Shown: positions 16,055 to 25,329, numbered from the stretch's first letter. The stretch: DNA of 64,000 nucleotides from Epilithonimonas xixisoli (GCF_004365655.1 NZ_SOEO01000001.1:930001-994000), one strand, 5' to 3'. The notes: generated from the letters alone by a model not told the origin. Made by a program: numbers and translations.

Positions 16055-17350
16055 ATGACAACAAAATACGAACAAATCCCAAGTTCACTTTTCGTAAAAA
16101 ACAGAAAGAAATTTGCCGAAAAACTATTACCAAAATCTTTGGCAGTTTTCAATTCCAATGATATTTATCCCATCAGCGCCGATTCCACGATGCCTTTTCA
16201 GCAACACCGCGATATTTTTTATCTGAGTGGTGTAGATCAGGAAGAAAGTATTTTGGTGATTTTCCCAGACGCTTATTTGGAGGAGAATCGTGAGATTTTG
16301 TTCTTGAGAGAAACCAACGAACACATTGCAGTTTGGGAAGGCGAAAAATTAGATAAAAATCAAGCGTTTGAAACTTCGGGAATCAAAACTGTTTATTGGC
16401 TAAGCGACTTCGATAAAGTCTTTAAGTCATTGATGTACGAAGCTGAAAATGTTTATCTTAATAAAAACGAACATTATAGAAATGCTGTAGAAACTGAGCT
16501 CCGAGAAGACCGTTTTATCAAAAAAATCAAAGCGGATTTCCCGATGCACAATTATAAAAGAAGCAATCCAATCTTACAACGTTTGAGAAGCATCAAAGAA
16601 CCCGAAGAATTGGCTTTGATTCAAAATGCTTGTAACATCACAGAAAAGGGAATTCGAAGATTGCTAAGTTTCATCAAACCAAATGTTTGGGAATACGAAA
16701 TTGAAGCGGAATTGATCCACGAATTTGTGAGAAACAGAAGCAAAGGTTTTGCCTACACGCCAATCATCGCAAGTGGAAATAATGCGAATGTTTTGCATTA
16801 CATCGCAAATAATATGCAATGCAAAGATGGCGACGTGATTCTTTTGGATGTTGGTGCAGAATATGCGAATTATTCCTCAGATTTAACGCGTACAATTCCG
16901 GTAAACGGAAGATATTCTGAAAGACAAAAGAAAGTTTACAACGCTGTTTTGAAATGCAAAGAGGAAGCGGAAGATCGTTTGGTTGCTGGTAATAACTGGT
17001 ACAGATTCCACAAAGAAATGGGAGAGGTTTACACTTCGGAATTGCTTCAATTAGGTTTGATAGACAAAGCGGATGTTCAGAATGAAGACCCAAAATGGCC
17101 GGCTTACAAGAAGTTTATGATGCACGGAACATCTCATCATATGGGATTGGACACGCACGATTACGGAATTTTGACCGATGATTTTGTGGAAAATATGGTC
17201 TTTACAAACGAGCCTGGATTCTATATTCCTGTCGAAGGTTTTGGCGTAAGAATCGAGGATGATTATGTGATCCAAGAAACTGGAAAACCATTTAATATGA
17301 TGGCCAACATTCCAATTACAGTAGAAGAAATTGAAGATTTGATGAATTAA
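16055..17350 (+). CDS. pepP: Xaa-Pro aminopeptidase (aminopeptidase P)
   Basis: A 431-residue M24B metallopeptidase that removes N-terminal residues before proline. The N-terminal domain (residues 1-165) has the aminopeptidase P pattern, including FQQHRDIFYLSGVDQEES. The pita-bread catalytic domain carries the five metal ligands: LLDVGAEYANYSSDLTRT (two Asp), HGTSHHMGLDTHDYG (His), FTNEPGFYIP (Glu) and VRIEDDYVI (Glu). Length is normal. No signal peptide is seen, so it is probably cytosolic. Two hairpin terminators follow in the convergent interval before the carboxylesterase gene. Confidence 0.94.
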   Translation: MTTKYEQIPSSLFVKNRKKFAEKLLPKSLAVFNSNDIYPISADSTMPFQQHRDIFYLSGVDQEESILVIFPDAYLEENREILFLRETNEHIAVWEGEKLDKNQAFETSGIKTVYWLSDFDKVFKSLMYEAENVYLNKNEHYRNAVETELREDRFIKKIKADFPMHNYKRSNPILQRLRSIKEPEELALIQNACNITEKGIRRLLSFIKPNVWEYEIEAELIHEFVRNRSKGFAYTPIIASGNNANVLHYIANNMQCKDGDVILLDVGAEYANYSSDLTRTIPVNGRYSERQKKVYNAVLKCKEEAEDRLVAGNNWYRFHKEMGEVYTSELLQLGLIDKADVQNEDPKWPAYKKFMMHGTSHHMGLDTHDYGILTDDFVENMVFTNEPGFYIPVEGFGVRIEDDYVIQETGKPFNMMANIPITVEEIEDLMN

Positions 17351-17371
17351 AAAATTGAATTAAAATATATG

Positions 17372-17402
17372 AATCCGCAGTTTTTATAATTGCGGATTTT
17401 TT
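17372..17402 (+). terminator. intrinsic terminator after pepP
   Basis: AATCCGCA / TGCGGATT stem followed by a T run. Confidence 0.82.
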
Positions 17403-17424
17403 ATGATAAGTATGTGTGTAAAAA

Positions 17425-17453
17425 AGCCCGCTTATGTTTTATATAAGAGGGCT
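17425..17453 (-). terminator. hairpin terminator of the minus-strand carboxylesterase unit
   Basis: AGCCC-G-CTTAT paired with ATAAG-A-GGGCT (one mismatch). The A run on its plus-strand left becomes a T run on the minus strand. Confidence 0.72.
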
Positions 17454-17518
17454 CATTGTTTAACAAATTTTTAATTCATTCGTGTTGTGGATATGATAAC
17501 GCAAATTGGATGCCAAGA

Positions 17519-18157
17519 TTATTTTTTGAAAAAATCCATCAGATCCAGATAATTCTTTTGGTTCACACCGTGTCCACTCATATATTCTCGGAAAGAGAAA
17601 TAAGCGCTCAAATCATAAAGCAAATCCGCTCCTTTTTTTCCCCATTCGAAAGGAATAATCGCGTCGTCTGTTCCGTGCGAAACGAAGAAACGCAATTTTT
17701 CAATTTTCTTTTTGTCCTTTACCAAGTTCTTCAACATTTTTTCCTCTGGGAAAGCGCTTAAACAAGCGATTTTTGAGAACAAATCTGGATACTGTAAAGC
17801 CAAAGAATAAACAATAATTCCACCTTGGCTGAAACCACAAAGATGAGTCGGGTTGTTGGTCAATCCATATCTGTTGGTTACTTTTAGGATGTTTTCCATT
17901 ACTAATTTTACGGCTTCGTTTCCTTCATTTTCTTCAAGGAAATTTTCTGGACTGTTGAAGTCAATTTCAAACCAGGCAAATCCGCCATAACTTGAATCAT
18001 TTGGAGCGCGGAAACTCACGACCAACCAATCTTCTGGCAAAGTCGGAACGAAGTTGAACAAATCCTCTTCATTACTTCCGTAGCCGTGTAGCATAAACAG
18101 AATTGGCGTTTTTGAGGTGATATTTTGAGGTTCTCTTACGAGGTATTTTAAATCCAT
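17519..18157 (-). CDS. phospholipase/carboxylesterase family alpha/beta hydrolase
   Basis: A 212-residue serine hydrolase. LFMLHGYGSNEEDL is the oxyanion-hole strand, CGFSQGGIIVYSLALQYPDL the nucleophile elbow (Ser in GFSQG), SHGTDDAIIP carries the acid Asp, and MSGHGVNQ the catalytic His. The fold and size match the YpfH/acyl-protein thioesterase-like family. No signal peptide is seen. Natural substrates are probably short or medium acyl esters. It is 13 bp downstream of tyrS on the same strand and so is likely expressed from the tyrS promoter. Confidence 0.86.
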   Translation of the reverse strand: MDLKYLVREPQNITSKTPILFMLHGYGSNEEDLFNFVPTLPEDWLVVSFRAPNDSSYGGFAWFEIDFNSPENFLEENEGNEAVKLVMENILKVTNRYGLTNNPTHLCGFSQGGIIVYSLALQYPDLFSKIACLSAFPEEKMLKNLVKDKKKIEKLRFFVSHGTDDAIIPFEWGKKGADLLYDLSAYFSFREYMSGHGVNQKNYLDLMDFFKK

Positions 18158-18170
18158 TTTTTATTAAAAA

Positions 18171-19466
18171 TTAATTGACAGAAACAATGAAATAATTCTT
18201 CTTTCCTTTTTGAATTAATAAGAATTTCCCATCAATTAAATCATTTTCCGAAACTGAATAATCTTCTCCAACCTTAGTTTTATTAATAGAAATTGAGTTT
18301 CCAGCTAATTCTCTTTTAGCTTCGCCTTTAGATTTTAGGAAACCTGTTTTTTCAGAAATCAAATCAATAATGTTAGCTCCAATCGTTTCTGATTTTGACA
18401 ATTCTTTTTGAGGAACACCGTCAAAAACCTGAAGGAATAATTCTTCATCCAAACTAACCAAATCTTCTGCAGTTGACTGTCCAAAAAGGATTTGAGAAGC
18501 TTTCAATGCTTTTTCAAATTCTTCTTTCCCGTGAACCCAAATCGTTACTTCTTCTGCCAATTTCTTTTGAAGTTTCCATTCGTGCGTTGCTAATTTATGT
18601 TCTTCGATTAAAGCTTCTATTTCCTCTTTTGGAAGGAAAGTATAGAATTTGATAAATCTTTCTGCGTCAGCATCAGTTGCGTTTCGCCAAAATTGGTAGA
18701 ATTTGTAAGGCGACGTTTTCTTGGCATCCAACCAATAATTCTCTCCACTTTCTGACTTTCCGAATTTCGATCCGTCTGCTTTTGTAATCAAAGGAACAGT
18801 CAATGCGTAAGCTTCGCCTTGTGCTTTTCTACGGATCAGTTCTGTTCCGGTCGTGATATTTCCCCATTGGTCAGAACCTCCCATTTGAAGTTTCACGCCT
18901 TCGTTTTGGTAAAGGTGAAGGTAATCGTAACCTTGTAAAAGCTGGTAAGTAAACTCCGTAAAACTCATCCCGTCCACGCCAGAATCTCCGGAGAAACGCT
19001 TCTTTACGGAATCTTTTGCCATCATATAATTCACAGTGATGTGCTTTCCAATATTTTTAGCAAAATCAAGGAAAGTGAAATTCTTCATCCAATCGTAATT
19101 GTTGACAAGAATCGCCTTGTTGTCGCCATCGCCATCAAATTCTAGGAATCTTGATAATTGGTTTTTCAGACAATCCACGTAATAGAGTAGCGTCTCCTCA
19201 CTCAAAAGATTACGTTCTGCAGATTTGCCGGAAGGATCACCAATCATTCCTGTCGCACCTCCAACCAAGGCAATCGGCTGATGACCGTGTTGCTGGAAGT
19301 GGGCTAAGATTTTGATTTGGATAAGGCTTCCGATATGCAAAGAATCCGCAGTTGGGTCAAACCCAATGTAAGCTTTTGTCATTTCTTTATCCAGTTGATC
19401 TTCCGTTCCCGGCGTCATATCAGAAAAAAGTCCGCGCCATTTTAGCTCTTCGATAAATGCATTCAT
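18171..19466 (-). CDS. tyrS: tyrosyl-tRNA synthetase
   Basis: A 431-residue class I synthetase that charges tRNA-Tyr. The HIGH-like motif is in [13 protein letters not shown] (~35-47), the tyrosine pocket in [19 protein letters not shown] and [16 protein letters not shown], and the KMSKS equivalent is KFGKSESG (~233-240). The C-terminal 65 residues form an S4 RNA-binding domain ([20 protein letters not shown]). Full length and intact. A -7-like TATCTTTG lies at 19493-19486 on the minus strand, about 20 nt upstream. I saw no T-box or leader ORF upstream. Confidence 0.96.
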   Translation of the reverse strand: MNAFIEELKWRGLFSDMTPGTEDQLDKEMTKAYIGFDPTADSLHIGSLIQIKILAHFQQHGHQPIALVGGATGMIGDPSGKSAERNLLSEETLLYYVDCLKNQLSRFLEFDGDGDNKAILVNNYDWMKNFTFLDFAKNIGKHITVNYMMAKDSVKKRFSGDSGVDGMSFTEFTYQLLQGYDYLHLYQNEGVKLQMGGSDQWGNITTGTELIRRKAQGEAYALTVPLITKADGSKFGKSESGENYWLDAKKTSPYKFYQFWRNATDADAERFIKFYTFLPKEEIEALIEEHKLATHEWKLQKKLAEEVTIWVHGKEEFEKALKASQILFGQSTAEDLVSLDEELFLQVFDGVPQKELSKSETIGANIIDLISEKTGFLKSKGEAKRELAGNSISINKTKVGEDYSVSENDLIDGKFLLIQKGKKNYFIVSVN

Positions 19467-19715
19467 TGTCTTAAAAAATTTCGTGCAAAGATAAGGATTT
19501 GAAGTGGTAGTTCATTTCCGGATTTGAAATTATTATTTTTAGAATTACTATTGCTTTGAACTTTTAAGTCAATGAAATGATTTTTATAAAAACTTTTCTA
19601 ATTTTAAGTTATTTTTGTGGTGTTCTTGAATTTTTGAATCGTATTAATATAAATATTCAGCTTAATTTTTTACTGTAGGAATTCAAGGTTTACATTAATT
19701 AAAATAAATCCAGCA

Positions 19716-20258
19716 ATGAAAATCACAGAAGAGAACCAAGAAAAACTCAGCGTTTTAGAAAAAATTGCCAATGGAATCATCTGGTGGGTAGGTTCTATTC
19801 AGTCGTTGGTTTTCCATACAATTTTCTTTATCATATCTTTTGCTTTGCCGATTTTCAATATCGTTGAGTTCGAACATATGTTATTGGTTCTCACGACTGT
19901 TGTTTCGTTAGAAGCGATTTATTTGGCGATTTTCATCCAAATGTCTGTCAATAAAAGTACAGAACATATCGAGGATTTGAAGGAAGATGTAAATGAAATC
20001 CAAGAAGATATTGATGAAATCCAGGAAGACATCGAAGAAATCCAGGAAGATGTAGAGGAAATTCAAGAAGATATTGACGAAATTCAGGAAGATGTTGAAG
20101 AAATCAACGAGGACGATGACGACGAAGACCACAGCGAACGTGCCAGAACGGTAATGTTGAAAAGTAAAGTTTCCAATAATAAAAACGACATCAAGAACTT
20201 AAAAGATAAAATCAAAGAACTTGAAGGTTTGATTGAAAGTTTGAAAAAAGAAGAGTAG
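19716..20258 (+). CDS. membrane protein with two TM helices and an acidic heptad-repeat coiled coil
   Basis: A 180-residue protein. Residues ~31-50 and ~54-76 are membrane helices (HTIFFIISFALPIFNIV and LLVLTTVVSLEAIYLAIFIQ), a pattern close to DUF1003 or low-affinity iron permease-like proteins. Residues 91-132 are six uninterrupted heptads of the form D-(I/V)-x-E-I-(Q/N)-E, followed by an acidic patch (DDDDEDH) and a second Lys/Glu-rich helix. The heptads place Ile/Val at a/d positions, so a long coiled coil is predicted on one side of the membrane. The function is unknown; oligomeric scaffold or metal-related roles are guesses. Confidence 0.68.
   Translation: MKITEENQEKLSVLEKIANGIIWWVGSIQSLVFHTIFFIISFALPIFNIVEFEHMLLVLTTVVSLEAIYLAIFIQMSVNKSTEHIEDLKEDVNEIQEDIDEIQEDIEEIQEDVEEIQEDIDEIQEDVEEINEDDDDEDHSERARTVMLKSKVSNNKNDIKNLKDKIKELEGLIESLKKEE
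19986..20111 (+). repeat. six tandem 21-bp units coding for coiled-coil heptads
   Basis: Exactly 6 x 21 bp within the preceding gene. Units encode DVNEIQE, DIDEIQE, DIEEIQE, DVEEIQE, DIDEIQE and DVEEINE. Synonymous changes between units show that the array is not brand new, but copy number could still vary. Confidence 0.85.
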
Positions 20259-20260
20259 TG

Positions 20261-20285
20261 TGTCAGTTTGAGGCTCTCGAAGACC
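20261..20285 (+). repeat. short dispersed repeat directly after a stop codon, copy 1
   Basis: TGTCAGTTTGAGG followed by CTCTCGAAGACC starts two bases after the coiled-coil gene stop. A close copy lies at 56214-56237, immediately after the DAHP synthase gene stop. Confidence 0.5.
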
Positions 20286-20293
20286 AATAAAAA

Positions 20294-21406
20294 CTACAAT
20301 TCCAATTTCAGAATCTTCTCCATCTGTTTCTGATTCACACTTTCCGGAATATTCCTAAAAACAAAATTCCGAAGTCCAGTCAAGTTTTCCCATTGCGCAA
20401 CTTTCCCAAGCGTCCAACTCATTTTCACAATGTGATTGACTTTTGATTTTCTGATTTTTTCGAATTGATAAAAAACTTTATTCCAATCTTTTTCAGTTTC
20501 TAAAAGTTTTCCGATGATGTAAGCATCTTCCACCGCTTGGCAACCGCCTTGTCCCATATTTGGGGTTGTGGCGTGTGCAGAATCTCCAATCAAACAAAGG
20601 TTTTCAGCTGTCCAATTTTCTATTGGTTTTAGGTCGATGATGTCATTCAGAATGATATTTTCTTTCGAAGTTTTACCAATCATTTCCAAAATATCAGGAT
20701 GAAATTCTTTAAATGTTTCTAATAAATCAATGTCCTTAGAATAGAATTTCTCGTTCACCAACGCGTACCAATACAAAGTATTTTCCTTAATCTTCACAAA
20801 GCCGAAACGTTTTCCTTTTCCCCACATTTCGTAAGCATTGTGGCTGTATTTTTCTGGGATTTCTTTAGTTAGAATGCCTCGCCAACATTTTTGTTTGGCT
20901 TCTCGTATTTCGCCAGATTTTAGGATTTGGTTTCGAATCAAAGATTTCACTCCGTCAGCTCCGAAGATGATTTCGCTTTCGATTTCAGTTTTGTCTTCAA
21001 AAGTCAAATGGTAATTTTCTTTTTTCTCAATTGTCGAAAGACGTTTATTTAGAATGATGTTTTCTGAAATATTCTCGCTCAAGACTTTTTGAAGTTCTGC
21101 TCTGTGAATCGCAATATTGCAAACATTGTATTTGCTCTCAAGTTTCAGAACGTCGGTTTTTGAAATCGTTTTAAGATTTTCATCAGTGATAATTAAAGCT
21201 TGCATTTTGGTTCCTGCATTCTCGATTTTCTCTTTCAATCCGAGTTTGTCGAAGATCTGCATTGCATTTCCAGCCATTGCAATTCCAGCTCCGACGGGTT
21301 TTATTTCCGGCGCACTTTCATAGATTTTGAAATCGATGTGGTGTTGCTTCAGAACATTTCCCAAAGTCAAACCGCCAATTCCGCCACCGATAATTGAGAT
21401 GCTCAT
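20294..21406 (-). CDS. FAD-dependent monooxygenase (PHBH-fold)
   Basis: A 370-residue flavoprotein hydroxylase. The N-terminal dinucleotide motif is SIIGGGIGGLTLGNVL, the DG motif is FGADGVKSLIRNQ (~150), and the GD motif is LCLIGDSAHATTPNMGQGGC (~275), all in family order. Such enzymes use NAD(P)H and O2 to hydroxylate aromatic or polyketide substrates; TetX-like and salicylate-hydroxylase-like members exist and the substrate cannot be told here. It overlaps nothing and starts 1 bp after the lipoprotein gene upstream (21408), so the two are probably co-transcribed. No signal or membrane anchor is seen. Confidence 0.87.
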   Translation of the reverse strand: MSISIIGGGIGGLTLGNVLKQHHIDFKIYESAPEIKPVGAGIAMAGNAMQIFDKLGLKEKIENAGTKMQALIITDENLKTISKTDVLKLESKYNVCNIAIHRAELQKVLSENISENIILNKRLSTIEKKENYHLTFEDKTEIESEIIFGADGVKSLIRNQILKSGEIREAKQKCWRGILTKEIPEKYSHNAYEMWGKGKRFGFVKIKENTLYWYALVNEKFYSKDIDLLETFKEFHPDILEMIGKTSKENIILNDIIDLKPIENWTAENLCLIGDSAHATTPNMGQGGCQAVEDAYIIGKLLETEKDWNKVFYQFEKIRKSKVNHIVKMSWTLGKVAQWENLTGLRNFVFRNIPESVNQKQMEKILKLEL

Positions 21407-21407
21407 A

Positions 21408-21998
21408 TTATTTCATATTTTTCAATTCGTTCAGCAATTGATTTTGTTTATTAATAAACTGATTCAGACTATCAGTATTCAGAGGATGAGCTTTCTGATA
21501 TTTTTCAATTTCAGGAATTGTTCTTCTGATTTTTAAAGCCTGATAAAAACTAAAAATTCTATTGTTATTAAGTCTGACTTGTTTTTTAAGTTCCTCGAGT
21601 TTATTTTTATTTACACTAAACTTGTCTGAACTATTTTCTACAAGTCCGAGAATTTCTTTTCTCATAATAGAATCTTGAATTGATTTTGCACTATTCTTTG
21701 CTAATAAGTAGTAATCATCTGAATTACTGACAATATCACTATTAATATTCTTTAATATTTTACCATCATTTTGTATTGAATTAATTTTTTCATCAAGTTT
21801 TTGAAGTTCAGCATCATTCTTTAGTAATTCCGAATAGATTCCATTTAAAATATCCTGGCTTTTGCTCATCCTTTTTATTGAAAAATTGGATTCTGTATTT
21901 TCTGCAGCCTTTTCAACAATTTCATTCTTATCAGAATTATTTTCTTTACAAGAATAAACGGACAAAATAAGAGAAAGGAATAAGAAAGTTTTTTTCAT
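21408..21998 (-). CDS. lipoprotein of unknown function, helical
   Basis: I choose the ATG at 21998 (MKKTFLFLSLILSVYSC), giving 196 residues with lipid-attachment Cys17; an ATG at 22019 adds seven residues before the signal. The mature protein is almost entirely charged helix, with periodic Leu/Ile (NDAELQKLDEKINSIQNDGK, later NKNKLEELKKQVRLNNN), suggesting a coiled-coil periplasmic protein. I do not recognise a family. It directly precedes the FAD monooxygenase on the same strand with a 1-bp gap, a link without an obvious functional sense. Confidence 0.65.
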   Translation of the reverse strand: MKKTFLFLSLILSVYSCKENNSDKNEIVEKAAENTESNFSIKRMSKSQDILNGIYSELLKNDAELQKLDEKINSIQNDGKILKNINSDIVSNSDDYYLLAKNSAKSIQDSIMRKEILGLVENSSDKFSVNKNKLEELKKQVRLNNNRIFSFYQALKIRRTIPEIEKYQKAHPLNTDSLNQFINKQNQLLNELKNMK

Positions 21999-22040
21999 AG
22001 TTAATATCGCTTTTAACAAAGTTAATTATTAAAACAAAAA

Positions 22041-22064
22041 AAGCAAGACCAAAAAGTCTTGCTT
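22041..22064 (-). terminator. intrinsic terminator after rpoD
   Basis: AAGCAAGAC / GTCTTGCTT stem; on the minus strand it is followed by a T-rich run. Confidence 0.82.
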
Positions 22065-22084
22065 CAATTATATTAAAATTATCA

Positions 22085-22124
22085 AAAATTGGTTTTGCCC
22101 CAACCCTAAAGGGAACCCAATTTT
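22085..22124. repeat. palindromic intergenic sequence downstream of rpoD
   Basis: AAAATTGG pairs with CCAATTTT, and inside it CCCT-AA-AGGG forms a second stem. The core GCCCCAACCCTAAAGGG is GC-rich against AT-rich surroundings and resembles short repeats common in Bacteroidetes intergenic DNA. Confidence 0.5.
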
Positions 22125-22132
22125 ACTAATTT

Positions 22133-22999
22133 TTATTTTCCAAGGTAAGATTTCAATATCTTACTTCTTGTATTGTGTTTCAATCTTTTGATTGCTTTTT
22201 CTTTGATCTGACGAACTCTCTCTCTCGTAAGGTCAAAAGTTTCACCGATTTCTTCAAGAGTCATTGGATGTTTTCCGTTCAATCCGAAATACAATCTTAC
22301 CAAATCCGCCTCTCTTGGCGTCAAAGTTTGAAGCGCTCTTTCGATTTCGATTTGTAGAGATTCCAACATCAAATCTTTATCTGGACTTGGAGATTCACCC
22401 GAACGCAAAACGTCATAAAGGTTAGAATCTTCACCTTCCACAAGTGGCGCATCCATCGATAGGTGACGACCACTGTTTTTCATAGATTCCTTGATGTCTT
22501 CCTCGCTCATATCCAGAACTTCTGCCAATTCTTCCGGAGAAGGTGGTCTTTCGTTCTCTTGCTCCAAGTGAGCATAAGCTTTGTTGATCTTGTTGATAGA
22601 ACCAATCTTATTCAATGGCAATCTTACAATTCTCGACTGCTCTGCCAAAGCCTGCAAAATCGATTGACGAATCCACCAAACAGCGTAGGAGATAAATTTG
22701 AAACCTCTCGTCTCATCATATCTTTTCGCCGCTTTCATTAGACCAAGATTTCCTTCGTTGATTAGATCGGGAAGAGAAAGTCCTTGATTTTGATACTGTT
22801 TAGAAACCGAAACCACGAAACGTAAGTTGGCTTTGATCAATTTCTCCAACGCAGCTCTGTCGCCAGCGCGGATTCTCTGAGCCAAATCTACCTCCTCGTC
22901 AGCGGTAATCAATTCAACTTTTCCAATCTCTTGCAGATACTTGTCTAGTGATGCGGTTTCCCTGTTGGTAACCTGTTTTGTAATTTTTAATTGTCTCAT
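22133..22999 (-). CDS. rpoD: primary RNA polymerase sigma factor (RpoD/SigA)
   Basis: A 288-residue housekeeping sigma factor that directs RNA polymerase to the TAnnTTTG promoters seen in this window. Region 1.1 and the large non-conserved insert are absent, as is usual in Bacteroidetes. Region 1.2 begins at [20 protein letters not shown]; region 2 includes [40 protein letters not shown] and AVWWIRQSI; region 3 follows ([17 protein letters not shown]); region 4 has [17 protein letters not shown] and the helix-turn-helix [20 protein letters not shown]. The gene is complete. A terminator and a palindromic repeat follow it. Confidence 0.96.
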   Translation of the reverse strand: MRQLKITKQVTNRETASLDKYLQEIGKVELITADEEVDLAQRIRAGDRAALEKLIKANLRFVVSVSKQYQNQGLSLPDLINEGNLGLMKAAKRYDETRGFKFISYAVWWIRQSILQALAEQSRIVRLPLNKIGSINKINKAYAHLEQENERPPSPEELAEVLDMSEEDIKESMKNSGRHLSMDAPLVEGEDSNLYDVLRSGESPSPDKDLMLESLQIEIERALQTLTPREADLVRLYFGLNGKHPMTLEEIGETFDLTRERVRQIKEKAIKRLKHNTRSKILKSYLGK

Positions 23000-23107
23000 T
23001 ATAAAAACCTCATTCTGTTAGGTTGCATTATATTATACGATCACAACATCAAAAAGGTTACAAATATTTTATTAATGAAACAATTTTATGAGAATATTAT
23101 GAAATGT

Positions 23108-24559
23108 TTATTTGCAAGTAGCATATTCTTTTGCGATTTGAATCAAATCATTCACATCCTTGATGTTAAAGTTTTTCTTTTTGATGTCATCTGCCAATTC
23201 TTTACAAGTCTTCAGATAATCTATCAGTCTGTTTGCTTCTGTATCATCAGAACTTCTGTCTAGCATCAGACCTTTATCTTCTTTATCAATTTTCACAACG
23301 AATTTTTCTTTTTCTACAGGATCTTGAAGAATTTGGATGCCTTTGTCTTCATAAATTAAAGTGTAGAAATACGCATTGTTAAAACTAAGATCGTTGATGT
23401 TTGTAAGCTTTTTCATCGCCTCACCTTTCACTCCCAAACCGATATAACACGTTTCTCCATTTTCTGTCTCGATACAGAATTTGGCACCAGAAGAAGCATT
23501 GATGGTTTTGGTTCTTGGTTGTTTTTTCTCATTGTTATATTTTACCATCAATCTTTGACCGAATTTGTCTGCGTAATCTGTGGGCAACACATCGCCAGTT
23601 CTATCAATGTCAAGTTTTTGAAAATAGATCGTCAAACTTCCTGTCATTTTCTTCCCATCTTTGTCTATCACGTAGCCATCGGTATTGTAGATGTTTGCAG
23701 ATCTAACTTTTGCGTCTGCAATTTTAGCGTCTAAGATTTGACCTCTTAAAGTTTTTGCTTGATGTCCCAGCATATAACCTTCTGCCATCAGGACGGCTAG
23801 AAACTCTTCACCAAAAGCTGGATCTCCTCTTAAATATGATTTTGCGGCATTGTAATAGAAAGTTTTGTCATCATAAGTTTCAACCTTATATTTTTTAAAG
23901 CCTTCTTTTTCATTTTTGACAGTGGCAATTCTGTTTTTGTCCAAATCGAAAACCTGTATGCAATTATTAGTATCAAAGGCGCTGCATTGTCCAAATTCTA
24001 TTCTTCCAATAACTTTTCTAACGCTCATGTTTTGGGTTCCAATAATATCTTGTCCTGAGATTGCCGGTGCAACACTCATTTTGATAGAATTAATTTTAGT
24101 TGCTCTTTCTTGGGCTCTTTGTATTTCCTGAGCTGCAACATTGTTAACTTCTGCGCTGGTATTATTGAAAAGTTTGTCTAATGCCGTTTTATCTACACCA
24201 TTTTTTGTGAAAACACCATATTTTACTGTAAGATTATGTGTAATGATATTCTGCACACTGAAAGAAGCTTTTAAAACCTCATGTTGGATTGTGGCTTTTT
24301 GAGTTCCATCTCCCGAAATCACCTCCAAATATTGTAATGGTTGCGCACTGGAAACCTGCGCAAGTCCTTTAAAGTCTACTGTGAAAAGTTTTTCTCCTGC
24401 TAAATTGAAATACTCGTAATGATCACGGTAAGGATTTTTTATGGTAGCAGCAGGCGTTCCATCAATTAAGATTTGATCTTTCTTGATTTTGACATCTTGA
24501 GAAAAAACTTTAATAGAACAAATAAAAATCAAAATAAATGTAAAGCTTCTAAGTTTCAT
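23108..24559 (-). CDS. exported protein of unknown function
   Basis: I choose the ATG at 24559, giving 483 residues that begin with a signal peptide (MKLRSFTFILIFICSIKVFS); the longer ORF start at 24628 would place 23 residues before it. No Cys follows the cleavage site, so it is probably a soluble periplasmic or secreted protein. The N-terminal part is beta-rich (VKIKKDQILIDGTPAATIKN), with a later LIYEDKGIQILQDPVEKEKF segment and a helical C-terminus. There is no type IX sorting domain. I do not recognise a family. A TATATTTG -7 box lies at 24581-24574, 14 nt upstream, which supports this start. Confidence 0.66.
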   Translation of the reverse strand: MKLRSFTFILIFICSIKVFSQDVKIKKDQILIDGTPAATIKNPYRDHYEYFNLAGEKLFTVDFKGLAQVSSAQPLQYLEVISGDGTQKATIQHEVLKASFSVQNIITHNLTVKYGVFTKNGVDKTALDKLFNNTSAEVNNVAAQEIQRAQERATKINSIKMSVAPAISGQDIIGTQNMSVRKVIGRIEFGQCSAFDTNNCIQVFDLDKNRIATVKNEKEGFKKYKVETYDDKTFYYNAAKSYLRGDPAFGEEFLAVLMAEGYMLGHQAKTLRGQILDAKIADAKVRSANIYNTDGYVIDKDGKKMTGSLTIYFQKLDIDRTGDVLPTDYADKFGQRLMVKYNNEKKQPRTKTINASSGAKFCIETENGETCYIGLGVKGEAMKKLTNINDLSFNNAYFYTLIYEDKGIQILQDPVEKEKFVVKIDKEDKGLMLDRSSDDTEANRLIDYLKTCKELADDIKKKNFNIKDVNDLIQIAKEYATCK

Positions 24560-24668
24560 AGGTTTGTTTTTTTCAAATATACATGAATTATACAATGGAT
24601 TTAATTGGAAATCAATTATTCTTAACAAAAATTAAGTATTCAAAATTCTTTGTATCAATTCTAATTGT

Positions 24669-24676
24669 TATTTTTG
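24669..24676 (+). promoter_or_regulatory. -7 box 4 nt before the gldD start codon
   Basis: TATTTTTG ends at 24676 and the ATG begins at 24681. A TTTG at 24649-24652 is 16 bp upstream, somewhat close. A leaderless message is predicted. Confidence 0.62.
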
Positions 24677-24680
24677 CGGA

Positions 24681-25259
24681 ATGTTTAAAAATCTGATCAG
24701 AGTTTTCATAGGCTTATCACTTTTCTCCTGCGGCAAAGAACCGGTTCCAAAACCGAAAGGAGATCTGCGTTTGGAATATCCAACTCCGAAATATCTGAAT
24801 TTTTCTGCACCGTGCGATTACTCATTTGACTATTCAGATTTTGCAAAAGTCAAAGATGCAAAACAGTCTTGCTGGTACAATTTGTCTTATCCTGGGATGA
24901 AGGCAAACGTTTTCATTACTTATTTCCCCATCAAAAATGATTTTGATCTTCACGTGAAAGAAGTGGAGAAGATGGTTTACGAGCACACAATCAAGGCAAG
25001 TTCTATCGACACGAAATCTTTCGCGTATCCAGAGAAAAATGTTTACGGAAATTTCTACGAATTGAAGGGGCAATCGGCTTCAAACATTCAGTTTTTTGTG
25101 ACAGATAGTACGAGACATTTTGTAACCGGAAATTTATATTTCAATTCCCGTCCGCGTCCGGATTCTTTGGCGCCGGCTGTGGATTACATCAAAAAAGACC
25201 TTTTGCATTTGATCGATTCTTTTGAATGGAATAAGAATGACAATCAAAGCAAGAAATAA
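24681..25259 (+). CDS. gldD: gliding motility lipoprotein GldD
   Basis: A 192-residue lipoprotein with signal MFKNLIRVFIGLSLFSC (Cys17). The mature sequence matches the GldD pattern: KGDLRLEYPTPKYLNFSAPC, then YDFSYSDFAKV-type acidic stretch, SCWYNLSYPGMKANVFITYF, and the terminal FNSRPRPDSLAPAVDYIKKD. In Flavobacterium johnsoniae, GldD is needed for gliding and for type IX secretion; its biochemical role is unknown. The -7 box abuts the ATG, so the message may lack a leader. It is followed by a PfkB kinase gene 70 bp downstream. Confidence 0.88.
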   Translation: MFKNLIRVFIGLSLFSCGKEPVPKPKGDLRLEYPTPKYLNFSAPCDYSFDYSDFAKVKDAKQSCWYNLSYPGMKANVFITYFPIKNDFDLHVKEVEKMVYEHTIKASSIDTKSFAYPEKNVYGNFYELKGQSASNIQFFVTDSTRHFVTGNLYFNSRPRPDSLAPAVDYIKKDLLHLIDSFEWNKNDNQSKK

Positions 25260-25329
25260 TAAAAAATATAATCAATATAAAAAACTTCGGACATCCATCT
25301 TTGGACTTCCGACATAAAAAACTTAAATT

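Noticed and set aside
19986-20111. CRISPR-like regular repeats
   Set aside because: Units are contiguous 21-bp coding repeats without spacers; no cas genes and no CRISPR array anywhere in the window.
19908-20132. Phe/Asp-rich minus-strand ORF with apparent repeats
   Set aside because: The repeats are the reverse complement of the 21-bp coiled-coil array; no evidence of its own expression.
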